Of a DNA stretch of 64,000 nucleotides, positions 49,239-61,236 are shown one piece after another. The DNA is from Antedon bifida. Its lineage: Eukaryota; Echinodermata; Crinoidea; Comatulida; Antedonidae. The DNA is taken from positions 2,909,001-2,973,000 of the forward strand of contig OY727098.1 in assembly GCA_963402885.1 (NCBI GenBank). Direction: 5' to 3'. The translations under genes were made by a program, and so were the position numbers. Every line of letters starts with the position of its first letter. The stretch's first letter is position 1. The notes beneath the pieces are model-generated. The model was not told the origin of the DNA. It made no database searches and saw only the letters and a list, made by a program, of their open reading frames with translations.

Positions 49239-49299
49239 AGTCGCGTGCAAACGCGACTCTACAGCTCACTATGTCGGTCGGTTGGTCGGTCGGTCGGTA
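49239..49299 (+). repeat. GCAA-tetraloop hairpin followed by TCGG tandem repeat
   Basis: AGTCGCGT (49239-49246) and ACGCGACT (49251-49258) are perfect complements around GCAA, a GNRA-type loop. Then CTACAGCTCACTATG and about seven TCGG/TTGG units follow (49271-49299). This compact arrangement looks like part of a dispersed repeat. Minus-strand frames reading TDRPT are by-products. Confidence 0.6.
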
Positions 49300-52200
49300 A
49301 ACACTAACTCAAATTTGAGCACTGCGACTGCAGCCATGTATATGGCCTTGTTTATCTTGTTATTCAAACCTAAAATAGTTCTAGGCCTACTGTACACCAA
49401 GGTAAATTGTTGTTGATATACTTCTACACTAAGTGTACTTTTATAGAAAATCATCCTTTTTTTAATGTTATTTTAACTGCTCAATACTTTTTTGTTTACA
49501 TCCGTTCAATATATGCATATGATATTTTGATTATATTTTTATTGCATGATGCTGTATAAGTTTAAATTCACATTCTATTGTGAGCCTAATTGCTGTTTTT
49601 TATACTATTATCTTACTATGTTGTATTGATGCAGTTAAGATATTGGGTTTCGAACGGTATTGTTGGTTTTGGATCACCACTCACAGTATAAGTAAACATG
49701 AGTTATTTCAATACAACTGTATTGATCGTTCTCATAAAAATACTTAATTTTTTACTTAATTTATCAATACAATATTCTTTGCGTTGATTTATGTCATTAT
49801 TGAGCAATAAAAATTGCATTGTTCACTAAATAAACAGAAACCAGTGTTTATTTTAGTCTTAAAATATACGGATTGCTACTAAAATATATGGATTTTTATA
49901 AAGACTTCATTTCACCTGATTACCATGATTCACTACTATTGTTTGCTTTATTGCTGGTAAGTTTCCTGGACGTATATTGACATTATCAAATTGGAGTTTC
50001 TAAAAGAAACTCATTGAATACCAGATTAAAATAGATTTATACAAATAATTGTTATAGCGTATATCAATCAATGTAATACCGTACTCATTCCTGTATAAAA
50101 CTTAAATAAAGGCAAGCCTACATTACTACTACTGTATATAATATACACCACCTTGTCGTGGCTTCAAAATGGTCTATAAAGTAAAATATATTCCTTTATA
50201 ATAATATATCTACTTATAAAAGATCAAGCCTAGAATGTTTTTGTAATGTTCCTTTTTTCCTAAACTGTACAAGGTAACAATATTACAAATTTAGATCAAA
50301 TAATAAAAAATAAATATCATCATAATAACTGCTTTCATTCCCATTTAGCAATGACATGAGAAAGAGTACACGCATAATAACACCAAAGGTCAACGTTTTC
50401 ACGCAAAATATCTAGAACATCGCTCAATAAAGAATATTTAGTGTTAAAGGGTCGCTCCAACTTACGAAAACAAACATCAAATTTAGTTTACATTCGCCAG
50501 TTTTATTCAAATCTAAATTGTTAATAATCTTTATACTAACTGTGCTGATGTGCATTTACATAAATTGCGCGCGCTGTCGTTTACATTTTCTCTATACGTA
50601 ATACTTAGGTCATTGTGACGTGAAATGCCACTTTAATACATGTAATATTACAATCGAACTGACGCGGCATTTCCAGTTGACGTAACGCGGCTTCTAAGTC
50701 TGTCATCAATGAGATGTTACTCAAATCAATAGACCTCGTATGTTTCTTCAGACGGTTGTGTCATGATTATTGACAATGATAACTGTGGCCTTAATGTACT
50801 AAGGTGTGAATAAAACAATCACTATTTCATTTTGTTAAGTAAATAAGCACGCACTGTTTACTTTATATGCTTCAGTGCGCACGTATGAAATTGCGTTAAT
50901 GGGGCGTGCGCTATGAACGAGTCCAATGAACTTGACTAACATTAAGTCCTACTTTTCATATATTTATAACCAGTAGGTGTATTCAACTAATAATATTATA
51001 TTGCTTAAATACTGTAGAGCATTTATTAGCAGCTAACCCCGGCGCTTATTAGTCTTTCCACGACAAGGAATGAGAGATGGACCAGAATACCAGGTAAGAT
51101 GCACTAGGTTCTTAAAGTGCACACAAGCCTGATACAAGAAGTATGCAGGCGTGTATATGTTTCACTAAATAAGACGCTAAAATCAAACTAGTAAAACACC
51201 GATACTACAACATCGGGATAAAAATCTAAACTCTGAATCTCTCCCAAAATCACTACGACGGCGAACCTCACTCGTTTGTTTTCAGATTATACCACATACC
51301 TTAAATACCATAGATATTAACATTGTTGCAATACATAATAATGCATATTTATGTGTTGCTAATTAAACAACTTATACATTTACTGTACTTTGATTACATC
51401 GGGCAATACTTTAACAAAACGTGTGGTCACATTATTTTGTCTGATTGCGCAAAGATAACTCATTTGTAATAACACTACATCACGTTTTGAACTCCTGCTG
51501 AATTCTATCGACAGTGCATAATGTATGAGTTAATAACAATTTTTAGCTCATTAAAAAGTAAACTAGACCCTTTAGGCACATTTATCGACCCGAGACCTGC
51601 GTTCTTAAGCCACTGTGGGATACAAACGCATCAATTCTGCCCAACTGGTTTGCCCTTTTCCTGAGCCAACAGCCAATCTTAGCCCCTGCGAGGACTTGTT
51701 CGAAAACTAGATGATACAGTAAAAGAAAAGATATAAGAATCATTTGTATCAATTAGAGTAATTTGTCAGACATTGCATGAGACGGCGGGAGATGGTGTCG
51801 CTACTGACCCCACTTGCTACCATCCATCAGGCCTAGCAACGTGCAGTTGATTGTTGCTAGTTTGTAACTAACTAACGCTGCTGGATTTGGTTCATAATGT
51901 TAAGAGGAGAACGAAGACCAACTTACTTCCCAGGTCGAGTGGTGGGTGATGAGTCTTGTCTATCAATTCCAAAACCCAATTTGTAATTTCATAGTTACTT
52001 TAAGTTCTATTTACCACACAATGGGAGTGATGGAAATTGCTGGGTCCCGAATTGTCATATCTGTTTGTGACAAGTTATAGTTAAATATTGTGGCAGCTGC
52101 ATTTTGCATAATCAAAATTAGATATCATAGCACAGGTAAGCGACAATTTATAGTATTATAAGTCTATGTTGTCCAGCAATGAGGTATCATATTTTGCTAT

Positions 52201-52510
52201 GTTACCAAATGAAATAGGTTGTCAACAATTTACAATATACCCTAACCTTCAAGCTCCCGCATCGCAACAATGTTTATTGATTGACTGTGTATCGTTTCTT
52301 ACTAATTAAACTTTTGATTTGGAGTAGGACCAATATTAATTGATTAATATTGATTGATATTAGTTAAGTATCGAGACAATATCGACTGGTAATAGTGATT
52401 GGGTAAAGGGAATATTGAATAATAATATTGATTGATTAAAAAAGGAATATTGATTGTTAAAGAGAATATTGAATAATTTTAAAATATAATAAAAAAATAA
52501 AATAATATTA
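49300..52510. other. Non-coding stretch, no recognisable gene
   Basis: AT-rich, with a GC-richer patch at 51575-51715 and another at 51780-51850. Neither holds a recognisable frame. A GATT/TATTGAT-rich low-complexity tract begins at about 52330. Confidence 0.45.
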
Positions 52511-52514
52511 AACG

Positions 52515-52590
52515 TTGATTGATTGAAGGGATTGATTGATTGAAGGGATTGATTGACCAAAGGGATTGATTGATTGATATTGATAGGTAA
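52515..52590 (+). repeat. Short GATTGATT-AAGGG tandem repeat
   Basis: TTGATTGATTGAAGGGA units of about 17-18 bp are repeated three to four times, continuous with GATT-rich sequence to the left. Confidence 0.75.
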
Positions 52591-53367
52591 TATTGGTTAA
52601 ATCTCGGCTGATAATACTGATAGGTGATATTTACGCACCTCTCAGAAAAAAAAATTAAGGCAACGACAACAAACTATAATATTAATTAGACAGAGATAAA
52701 TGAACTTGTTTGGTCGACAAGAACACCTGAACATAGAGGTATACCTGAATGACCCGTGTTACCATAGTATTCAGAAATAACCAGGTTTTATTATTAACGA
52801 GCCGAAAGAACCAAGTAATTATATGTATAAATCTTCAAATAAAGTACTTTCTGAACCTCACCGGAACCAAAATATTTATAGTTACTCGTTTGAAGTGGTT
52901 TAAATGTGTTTGTTTCTAAACAGTAGCTAACCTTCTTGCCACAAAGAAAAGATTCAGTATTAAGTCACATGCTAATGATGCTGTAGCAAATACGTTTTGC
53001 CACTTTGTGATTCACTGATTTTCTAAACTTTTTGAGAAATTACTGGCAACCAAACTGGACGTTTCTAAACAACCTATGTTTTCTTAATTGATGTGTTGGG
53101 ATATTGGTATGTTTACAATTTGATTATTTAAACAACTATTTGATAATTTGTGGAAAAGTTTTATTGGATTTCAATATATATATATAATTCATTGTGAGTT
53201 AAATTCTTACTTGTATTTTGTGTCTCAAATTACAAGTAAGTATCTATTTTTCTTAATTTTCTGCCCAATATTTAAGTTGTCCAGAAAGAGGTACGATATT
53301 CTGCTATTATTTCTACCGATAAACATAATTACTTAGTTCTAGTATCGAATGATTGAAAATTACGGTA
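52591..53367. other. Non-coding stretch, no recognisable gene
   Basis: AT-rich. A small plus-strand frame at 53148-53336 has hydrophobic AT-rich codons and no recognisable similarity. Confidence 0.5.
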
Positions 53368-54262
53368 GTAATAATATTCGGCGTCATCGGTGAAAGAAAA
53401 CAAAGAAAAGCTAAGCTCAGTTAAAAGAAGCGACAAATCTACAAACCTTCAGTAGTATCAGATAATTATATATACTGTTTGCTGAAAGATTAACTTAAAG
53501 AATATTAGGTTTCGTCGGTGGATATAACAAATAAAGATGGGAATTAACACAAAAAAAGCTAAGCCCGGTAAAAAAAAGCGACAAATGTGCAAACTTTTAG
53601 TAGTATCAAGATATTATAGGCCTATTATTATTTGCTAAAAAGATTAACTTAAAGAATATTGGGTTTCGTCGGTGGATATAACAAATAAAGATGGGAATTG
53701 ACTAAAAAGAAGAAAAGCTAAGCTCAGTTAACAGAAGCCAAAAATGGGCAAACCTTCAGTAGTATCAAGATAATTATATTAATGTTTGCTGAAAAGATTA
53801 ACTTAACGAATATTGGGTGTCTTCGGTGGATATAACAAATAAAGATGGGAATTGACACAAAAAGCTAAGCTCGGTTAAAAAAAAGCGACAAATGTGCAAA
53901 CTTTTAGTAGTATCAAGATAATTATAGGCCTATTACTATTTGCTAAAAAGATTAACTTAAAGAATATTGGGTGTCGTCGGTGGATATAACAAATAAAGAT
54001 GGGAATTGACAAAAAAGAAGAAAAGTTAAGCTCAGTTAACAGAAGCCACAAATGGGCAAACCTTCAGTAGTATCAAGATAATTATATTACTATTTGCTAA
54101 AAAGATTAACTTCAAGAATATTGGGTGTCGTCGGTGGATATAACAAATAAAGATGGGAATTGACACAAAAAGCTAAGCTCAGTTAAAAGAAGCGACAAGA
54201 TGTGCAAACCTTCAGTAGATCAGATACTGTACTGTGTGCTGAAAAGACTAACTTAAAGAATA
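53368..54262 (+). repeat. 154-bp satellite array with alternating 308-bp dimers
   Basis: GGATATAACAAATAAAGATG recurs at 53520, 53674, 53828, 53982 and 54136, exactly 154 bp apart each time, so indels between units cancel out. About 5.8 units are present. Two unit types alternate. Type A (starting near 53550 and 53860) has AAAAAAAGCGACAAATGTGC and then CTTTTAGTAG. Type B (near 53700 and 54010) has AAGAAGAAAAG, AACAGAAGCC and then CCTTCAGTAG. The true repeating module is therefore a 308-bp dimer. It has no reading frame of note. The edges look sharp at both ends. Confidence 0.95.
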
Positions 54263-57200
54263 CATCACATAAATTACTTTGAATAAGTGAACAATGACGA
54301 CCATACAATGCAGTAACCAACTAAGAATAATATTATGTGTCCTAAAAGGATTTACATTGACTATAATAACTGACAGTGGAACTAAAGTAAGGCACTATTG
54401 TGTAATTATAGAACCACCAAATAACAATATAATGTTTTAATGAGGATAAGAATATCTAAAGCAGTGAATGATTTGCCATGAAGGCTAGCATTAAATGGAT
54501 TATGATTTGTGTTACATTAAGATGTTCTTAGTCGAATTTACTAAATTGAATCCTTAATTAATATCCTTATTTACATGTTAAACACAGTCTTTTAAATCTC
54601 TTTGTTAATGCTTCTGAACCAAAAAGCGTTTGCTTGATAGGAATTGTGATTATGCAAAGTTAATTAATTAGTTTCTTCAAAAGAAACAATGAGTATGCCA
54701 CTATGTGGCTATACATCTAACGAATACTAAAATTAAAACATAAAGCAAAATTATAAAAAGTGAGCTAAGCTATAGTATAAACACGGTTTTTTTTTCAGTA
54801 CAAATATTATACGTCAGTGCAGATTCAACAAAAATCGACGATTACTTTAATTTTGGCCATTCATAGCTGAAATGTATATAAAATCGTAAAATATCTCGAA
54901 CTTTATTCAATTTCCTCAGAAGTTTTTTTACCATTACAATGCATCAAACGTCAATGAATTGTTTATAAATTCATAATTAATACTTCTTTTTAAATTTAAA
55001 CACATTTATAAAGATCAATGTATTTTCTAATGACAATATTTTGTCTTTCGTTGCAGTAAAACAAGATCCAATAAAATGAACATTTAAAATTTTAATACGG
55101 TAATGAAATCAAATAAATGAGGATTTGGTTACTGCTAAAAGAGATCAAATTTAATCATTTTAATTGGAAAGTTAACAAATATCAGATCCAGTGTTGTATT
55201 ACTTGTTTCGTTTTCTTAGAAATACAAATAGGCCTAATTAAGTTGCAAGTAAAGTTTTTGTTTGTTCATCCAATACTTTTTACCTATTTCTTTTTTATTT
55301 ATAAGATCAACAACGTTTACTTGCAAACTTTCTGTGTGTTGTGTTCGTTTAAAAAATGTCATTCTAAAAATTAACCTAACGTAAAGTTTGAATAGTTTGA
55401 CGCAAATATGCATTGTTGATTTTGGTTACCGAGCAAACCTTAAAAATTACAAGAATTAGTAATTAAGTGATGTTATTGTGGGGTACTTTATCTGAGTAGT
55501 ACAAATTGTAAGTAAAGGGCATCTCATTGAGGCAGGATTACATTTGACACCAACAAAATCAGTCAATTGTTAGAAGCCGTGAACAACCCATCGATAATTC
55601 AAAAGGACAACACAGAACCCTTTCAGTAAATTGATTAACGGCATTAAATCGTAACGTACATTATTCTAAGAGAACGTGTAGATATAATAATCGTTAGAAT
55701 CAAGACTTGGATTGTCAAAGGACAACAACAACAATTATGATAGTTTTTACGTAATCCTGTTCCGCGTTGTTAAACCTCACCTGCGACGGCTTACAGTAAA
55801 ATGAACATTCTAAGCGTTCGATAAGAAGACGTGAGATAAGGGTAATTAGTACACCGGCTAGGCTGATGGTTTTTGCTTTGAATAAAGAAAGATCGAATTA
55901 ACCACATCTTTAGTTAGGCTAAGTTGCTGTTTACTTAGTGAGGTAACGGATGATCGACTGTTTAGCATTTGTTTTGTATTGCATTTTCGTAAATTTGCAA
56001 TTTTAAGTCAATGATGAGATTCCGAGTTTTAATTCAATGCAAACTAAACCCTGCTTTTAGTGGTATAGCAGTACAGTATAAACAATATAATTAGTGGTAC
56101 ACAAGGTGTACGTTTAGTCCTATTAGGATTAAAATTTAATATGTCTATCTCTATTCCCGACTAAAACAGCAAGAAAGCTCTAGGCCTAAGATCAATGTTT
56201 TAGAGTATTGGAAGCATCTCCAGAATAATCTTTTTTGTAAACCAAATATATATATATTATTTTTTTGTATTAAGACATTGGCATTGGCAATTTTTACAGT
56301 CGGGCTTCATTAAAGAATAGGAACAAAATGGAAAAAAAAATTGTCTCAGTTTCTATCAAATTTGTCTTACGAGGTAAAAATGTATTAATTTGGTTGTTAC
56401 AGAGTAAATCATAGGCCTATATGAAGCAAAAACCATTCAATAATATGGAGAAATATATCAAAATATAATAAATAATATTGTTATATGAATATTGAAATAA
56501 AGTTGACGATTATCAGAAAAGAAAGAAAAATCGTTTACGAGACTAATAAAATTGTATTTTTCATGAAAATTTCAAAGAAAGCCAAAATGTTTTGAGTGTG
56601 AAAGTCGTAGTAGATACTGCAATATGGTCTTACGGTTTCATTTGGTTAAAGCATGTTCTGGATCTAAATCTGGACTACGTTACGTTGCGCTTTCCGGCAT
56701 TTACAATGGGTTGCCGTGTACACAAAAAAAACGGTAAAACACCGGAAACAGAACCGATTCGATATGAATTATAGTTATTTCCACAAACATAGCCTACAAT
56801 AAAAAAAATCACGATATTTTTTTTTCGGACACGAAGTCGGGTGACCGTCTATAGAGACCGGTAATACATGTATGATTTCTTTATTATACCGTACAACAAT
56901 GATGATAATGTAATTATGCTAGTTAATATAATAAATGACAATACAAACAGTTTGACTTACTTAAAAATAGATTATAATAATACTTACAAGGATGATGCAG
57001 TCATTAATAAAATTGTGTTTTCTAAAATAATAAAATAATTTAATAGTACGTTTCATTATGATACGATGTATATCATTATATATCTAGACTAAGACAACAA
57101 CATTTCCAATAACGATAAACCGCTATCGCCATTACTAATAAAGACACAAACGTTACAGTGGTTAATTTGTTGTTGAATGCATTATTCATTTAGTGCATGT

Positions 57201-57880
57201 TATCTGTAACATTATCAACCAGCAAACGAACAATGAATTAGTGAGCAGAAAGACAGCAGATTTAATAACACATTACACTGTTAAGGCAACTATGTCGTTT
57301 AAATCCAAACATTTAACGCATTCGCTTATCCGTTATCATATCAAAATTTAATTAACATATTTACTAAGTACATGATCACGACGTAATTATTTTATGATAA
57401 AACACGATAATCCATGTGTTTTAATAATATCTATTTTGATTTAATCTTCATGTGCATTAAGTGTACACTGTTAGTGTAGCGCTCGACACAAACTACCACA
57501 TTTACCTAAAAGCTCAAAAGACAAAGAGTTACATTGTTTTGGTACCTTCCCATACGGTTGTTTTAAGTTAAGTTTGCTGATACAAAACTCGAGATTTGTA
57601 CACTAGGCCTAAAGTTTGCACAAGAAAGAAATAAGATGTGTTTTTTCTCCTCTTATGTCCATTAGATATTGATGCATTCACAACATACAACCACAGTTCA
57701 ATGGATACAAAAGTAATTTTCAAAATTTGACTTCATTTACACAAGTAGGCCTGTAGATATTATTTTTATTTTTGCAGTTTTGGATTTACTGTACACGAAT
57801 AAATTGAGACTGTAACTTCTTTTTATTTATTACTTGACAATGTGAAATGACAAATTAAGCAAAATTAACGTATCATCGAC
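54263..57880. other. Non-coding stretch, no recognisable gene
   Basis: AT-rich. The 85-codon plus-strand frame at 55117-55374 and the 60-codon frame at 56592-56774 show no recognisable motif. No RNA gene was noticed. Confidence 0.5.
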
Positions 57881-58520
57881 TTTGATCAAGCCACAGTCAA
57901 GCAAAAACTTTGATCTAGGCATTTACACATACTATAGACGTAGCATGGCCGTGTATTTTGTACTGTTTGTTTCTCGCAAACACAACGTCGGTGCCGCTGC
58001 GTAAAGTAGGGCTATAACTGGACATAGGCCTACGAATGACAGAAAAACAAACCTGTCAAAAATACTAAAACATCGTGATCTAGAAATAGTACAAAGCCTA
58101 TGTTCATATACATCTGTCATGGGTTCACAGTTAAGAAAAGTGCATTTCTCTATACAATTTAACTTATTTGTTTTTCTTCGTCAACAGAGGGAGTAACGTT
58201 ATCATAATGTCTCTTGGGAGTGGATTGTAATTTTGTGTTTTATTGTAAAGATCGATTCTCAGTATCAAATAGAATATATGATCGACAACTGAAATGTATA
58301 TACGATTAAACATGATTCTATTCATACTCAAAGTATTACAATTCAGTTGACAGGGGGATGGATTAAGCCAGCGGCGTAGTAGGCCGTCGAATAAAATATA
58401 ACAATTTTAGCAGCATAGTCCTAGTTAGTGTTAGTTGCAGGTAAATATGTGTTTTGTGAAGTTGTCCCACCTGTGTAAATGCCTAGATCAAAGTTTTTGC
58501 TTTACTCTGGGTTGATCAAA
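57881..58520. mobile_element. 640-bp non-autonomous DNA element with 49-bp terminal inverted repeats
   Basis: The left TIR at 57881-57929 and right TIR at 58472-58520 pair without gaps, 46 of 49 positions matching. The inner 31 bases (AAGCAAAAACTTTGATCTAG and onward) are identical. Each TIR carries TTTGATCAA at its outer edge and CTTTGATCTAGG inside, a subterminal direct repeat. The interior has no transposase-like frame, so it would depend on an enzyme encoded elsewhere. No clear target-site duplication is visible (flanks TCATCGAC and TTCCAGTC). The near-identity of the arms suggests fairly recent activity or ongoing gene conversion. Confidence 0.8.
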
Positions 58521-60463
58521 TTCCAGTCTGAAGAGATTTTGAAACTGGCACAATTGAATCTGCTAAACCCGTTTCAATAACATAATTTGATTGTGAGATA
58601 TTGTACACGAATGCTATTGATACGAAGTGAATTAACCACATAAACGAAACAAAGAAAGCATGTAATCATAGCCGACAGAGTGGCCCTTAGTTATAAGTTA
58701 TATATACTGTTTGTTGATATTGTTAGCGTTCATATTGAAATTATCAAATCATTAAATTTTCTCTGTTCTCTATCCAATATTTAAACCAATAGGAATAGAA
58801 ATGCTTGGGGCTTTAGAAGAATTTAAGAAAAGATTGAATAAAGGGGTGTAAATCAACTAGGCGGTACTTCTTGCTAAGCGCGTCAATATTGATATTAGTA
58901 GACGTTGTTAAATTAACTAAACCTGAATTTACTTACCAAAGTGCCTTTTGTAAACTTTTAGATGACATCTTTGTTATATTGATAAACGATGTGACACCTA
59001 TTTTTAAGTAATAATATACAGCTAATTTTAGGCCCGTTATTATGAATAACTGTTTTTGTTAAGCATTAATAAAGAACCATTAGAGGCCTGCTAAGACTCG
59101 TTATCAGCTATCAAATCAAATAATAATTCAAAATTTACATTATTAATTTATCATTTTATTTACTCTTATCATATTATTTTTATAATAATAATAAATGGTA
59201 TACGTTTACTTTTAAATAAATTAAAAAATCAAAAACATTATTTTCAATTGTATAATACAGCATTTAATTCTTTGACATAAATATACATGGGTTTCGTTAT
59301 TTAAACTGCTTGGAGCATGCGTCTGGAATTTTTTTTCTGATTCAATTCAGCTTGCATTGGAAAAATAACGTAATGTATTTTACAGACGTGTATATTGTGT
59401 AAAAAATGGAGAAAATGTTGTTTGAAGTTTACTTTCAAAATGTTGGTCCTGCAGTACTTTAATGTAACGTCGAAGATGGCGCTGTTCTATAAATTGAGAT
59501 TTAATTCTAGAAACCGAGAAAAGAGTTATTATCCTGATATCATATTACATCATTCATTTTTAAAACTAACAGTTTGGAGATGTACCGTAATTGTGTTACA
59601 TAATATATAAAGGGGTGCCCTTTTTTCACATCAATTATTGTTATGTATCTTAACATTTTGTATTAATAATAATTATTTATGGTAATATAGCGATAACTAT
59701 AGATATAACTATAATAATTTTATTCAGAAATATATCAATAGTTAATTGACCCGACTATTTAATTGTAAATAAAATAATGTTCTCTCATCTGTTTTTACTT
59801 TACTTTACTTTTGCGTATATTTTATTATGGATTCGAATACTTCTATCATAGCAATTTCAAATTATTTTGATTTGTAAAATTGTGAAATTTATAATATATA
59901 ATAAAGATACTAACAACGTAATGATAATATTATTAATTTCGTTAAATAAAAAAATATAATATAATATCTATGATTCCTAAAATAATGCAATAACACAATT
60001 CTAGGCTACAATCGAATACATTTTAAAATACAATGTTTAACACTGCAATTTATTTATTGTTACAAACGCATTACTTTGTCATATTTTCAAGAGGAAATTA
60101 TAGATTGAAAAACAACCTTGAGAAAATGAATTCAAACATTATTATGACCATCAGAATCTGTACAAGATAATTCGTGATTTGCAGCCAGACATAGATCAGC
60201 CAATCAGCGTCGAGCACGCATGTTAAACGCGCGTTAAGGTAGGTTGAGTGGGTTATTTTTACGTCACCTTTCTAAATATTTTAAGGCTATTCAGAAAATT
60301 ATGTTTGAAGTGTTGATAAGTATCTTACGGTGGAAATTATTTTTAAATCGTTATAACTGATTTGTTTTCTAGAAAATAAGATTTTATCGCACGCATTATC
60401 AAGAAGCAAAGTAACAATCATTAAAATGTTTCTTTTTACAATAACAATAATGCCTACCATTAT
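58521..60463. other. Non-coding stretch, no recognisable gene
   Basis: AT-rich. The small plus-strand frame at 59395-59610 is unrecognised and overlaps GAAGATGGCGC at about 59472-59482, a YY1-like core. GCACGCATGTTAAACGCGCG near 60212-60231 is a short CpG-rich spot. Confidence 0.45.
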
Positions 60464-60616
60464 TAAGTTCTGTCTATAACACTATCAAACTTTATGTGAC
60501 AAAAAATGTGATGTGCCCATATATGGACACGATGATGTCATACCACTACCATATTTGGGCATAATGCCACCATATTTGGGCACATCATATTTTTTTTGTC
60601 AAACAATCAATAGCAG
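60464..60616 (+). mobile_element. Foldback family 'TGATGTGCCC', copy D, with internal duplication
   Basis: CACTATCAAACTTTATGTGAC, AAAAAATGTGATGTGCCC, ATATATGGACACGATGATGTC match copy B closely. The right half contains ACCATATTTGGGCA twice (about 60548 and 60569), separated by TAATGCC, a duplication not seen in the other copies. The outer right end is decayed. It is non-coding. Confidence 0.85.
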
Positions 60617-60661
60617 GTAATAATGTTTTACAATATATAAATATAGATATATCCAGATCTT

Positions 60662-60790
60662 GTTGGCCGATTGCTACGTTCTGAAGAACTCAAATGGCCG
60701 ATTGCTACGTTCTGAAGAACTCAAATGGCCGATTGCTACGAATTCAAGACTCATTGGCCGTTTGCTACTGTCATTTTGCTACGTTGGCTA
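60662..60790 (+). repeat. 31-bp minisatellite (TGGCCGATTGCTACG...)
   Basis: GGCCGATTGCTACG recurs at 60665, 60696 and 60727 (31 bp apart). A fourth, diverged unit follows at 60756 (GGCCGTTTGCTAC), with shorter fragments TTTGCTACGTTGG beyond it. Frames across it show repeated MADCYVLKNSNGRLLR, a by-product of the repeat. Confidence 0.9.
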
Positions 60791-61082
60791 TGGACGTTTG
60801 CTACGTTGGAGTTTTCATTGCCCATTTGACGTCACTTCCGTTATTTCTTCTTCGAAAATTGAAAGGAAATGTGATGTGCGATGAAATTATGATTTGCCAT
60901 TTGCGACGGATTTCAGGCTTTCCAACAACTTTATTTATTTATAAAAAATAATTAATGTACGTAATTTTGTGTATTTTGTACCAAACATAGGCTAGGAGCC
61001 TAGGCAGGTAGGGTTTTTACCCATATCGGGGCTTTGTTGTCAGACTCGAAGTCTTTTCAAATCAAATAAATCATTTGAATAT
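60791..61082. other. Non-coding stretch, no recognisable gene
   Basis: Nothing was seen apart from the tail of the minisatellite and the beginning of CCTAGG-rich sequence. Confidence 0.5.
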
Positions 61083-61236
61083 AGCCTAGGCCCGGCCTAG
61101 GCCTAGCTAGGGCTCATCATAGGCAAGCCTAGCCTAGGCCTATAGGCCTAGTAGTAGTAGGCTACTAGGCCTAAGTAGGCCTAGCTTAATAGAGGACCTA
61201 GGCTTAGGCCTAACCTACTAGGCCTTATGCAAGGCT
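61083..61236. repeat. Dense TAGGCCTA cluster
   Basis: Within about 150 bases AGGCCTA, CCTAGGCC and their variants occur more than ten times in both orientations, as the motif is palindromic, with GTAGTAGTAGG between. The same octamer TAGGCCTA is scattered singly over the whole window. Confidence 0.8.

Noticed and set aside
55117..55374. 85-codon plus-strand frame with hydrophobic, AT-rich codons
   Set aside because: Composition is what AT-rich non-coding DNA gives, and no motif was recognised.
56592..56774. 60-codon plus-strand frame
   Set aside because: Short, unrecognised and without neighbouring exons that could be supported.
60660..60951. Plus-strand frames with repeated NGRLLR-type peptides
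   Set aside because: By-product of the 31-bp minisatellite.
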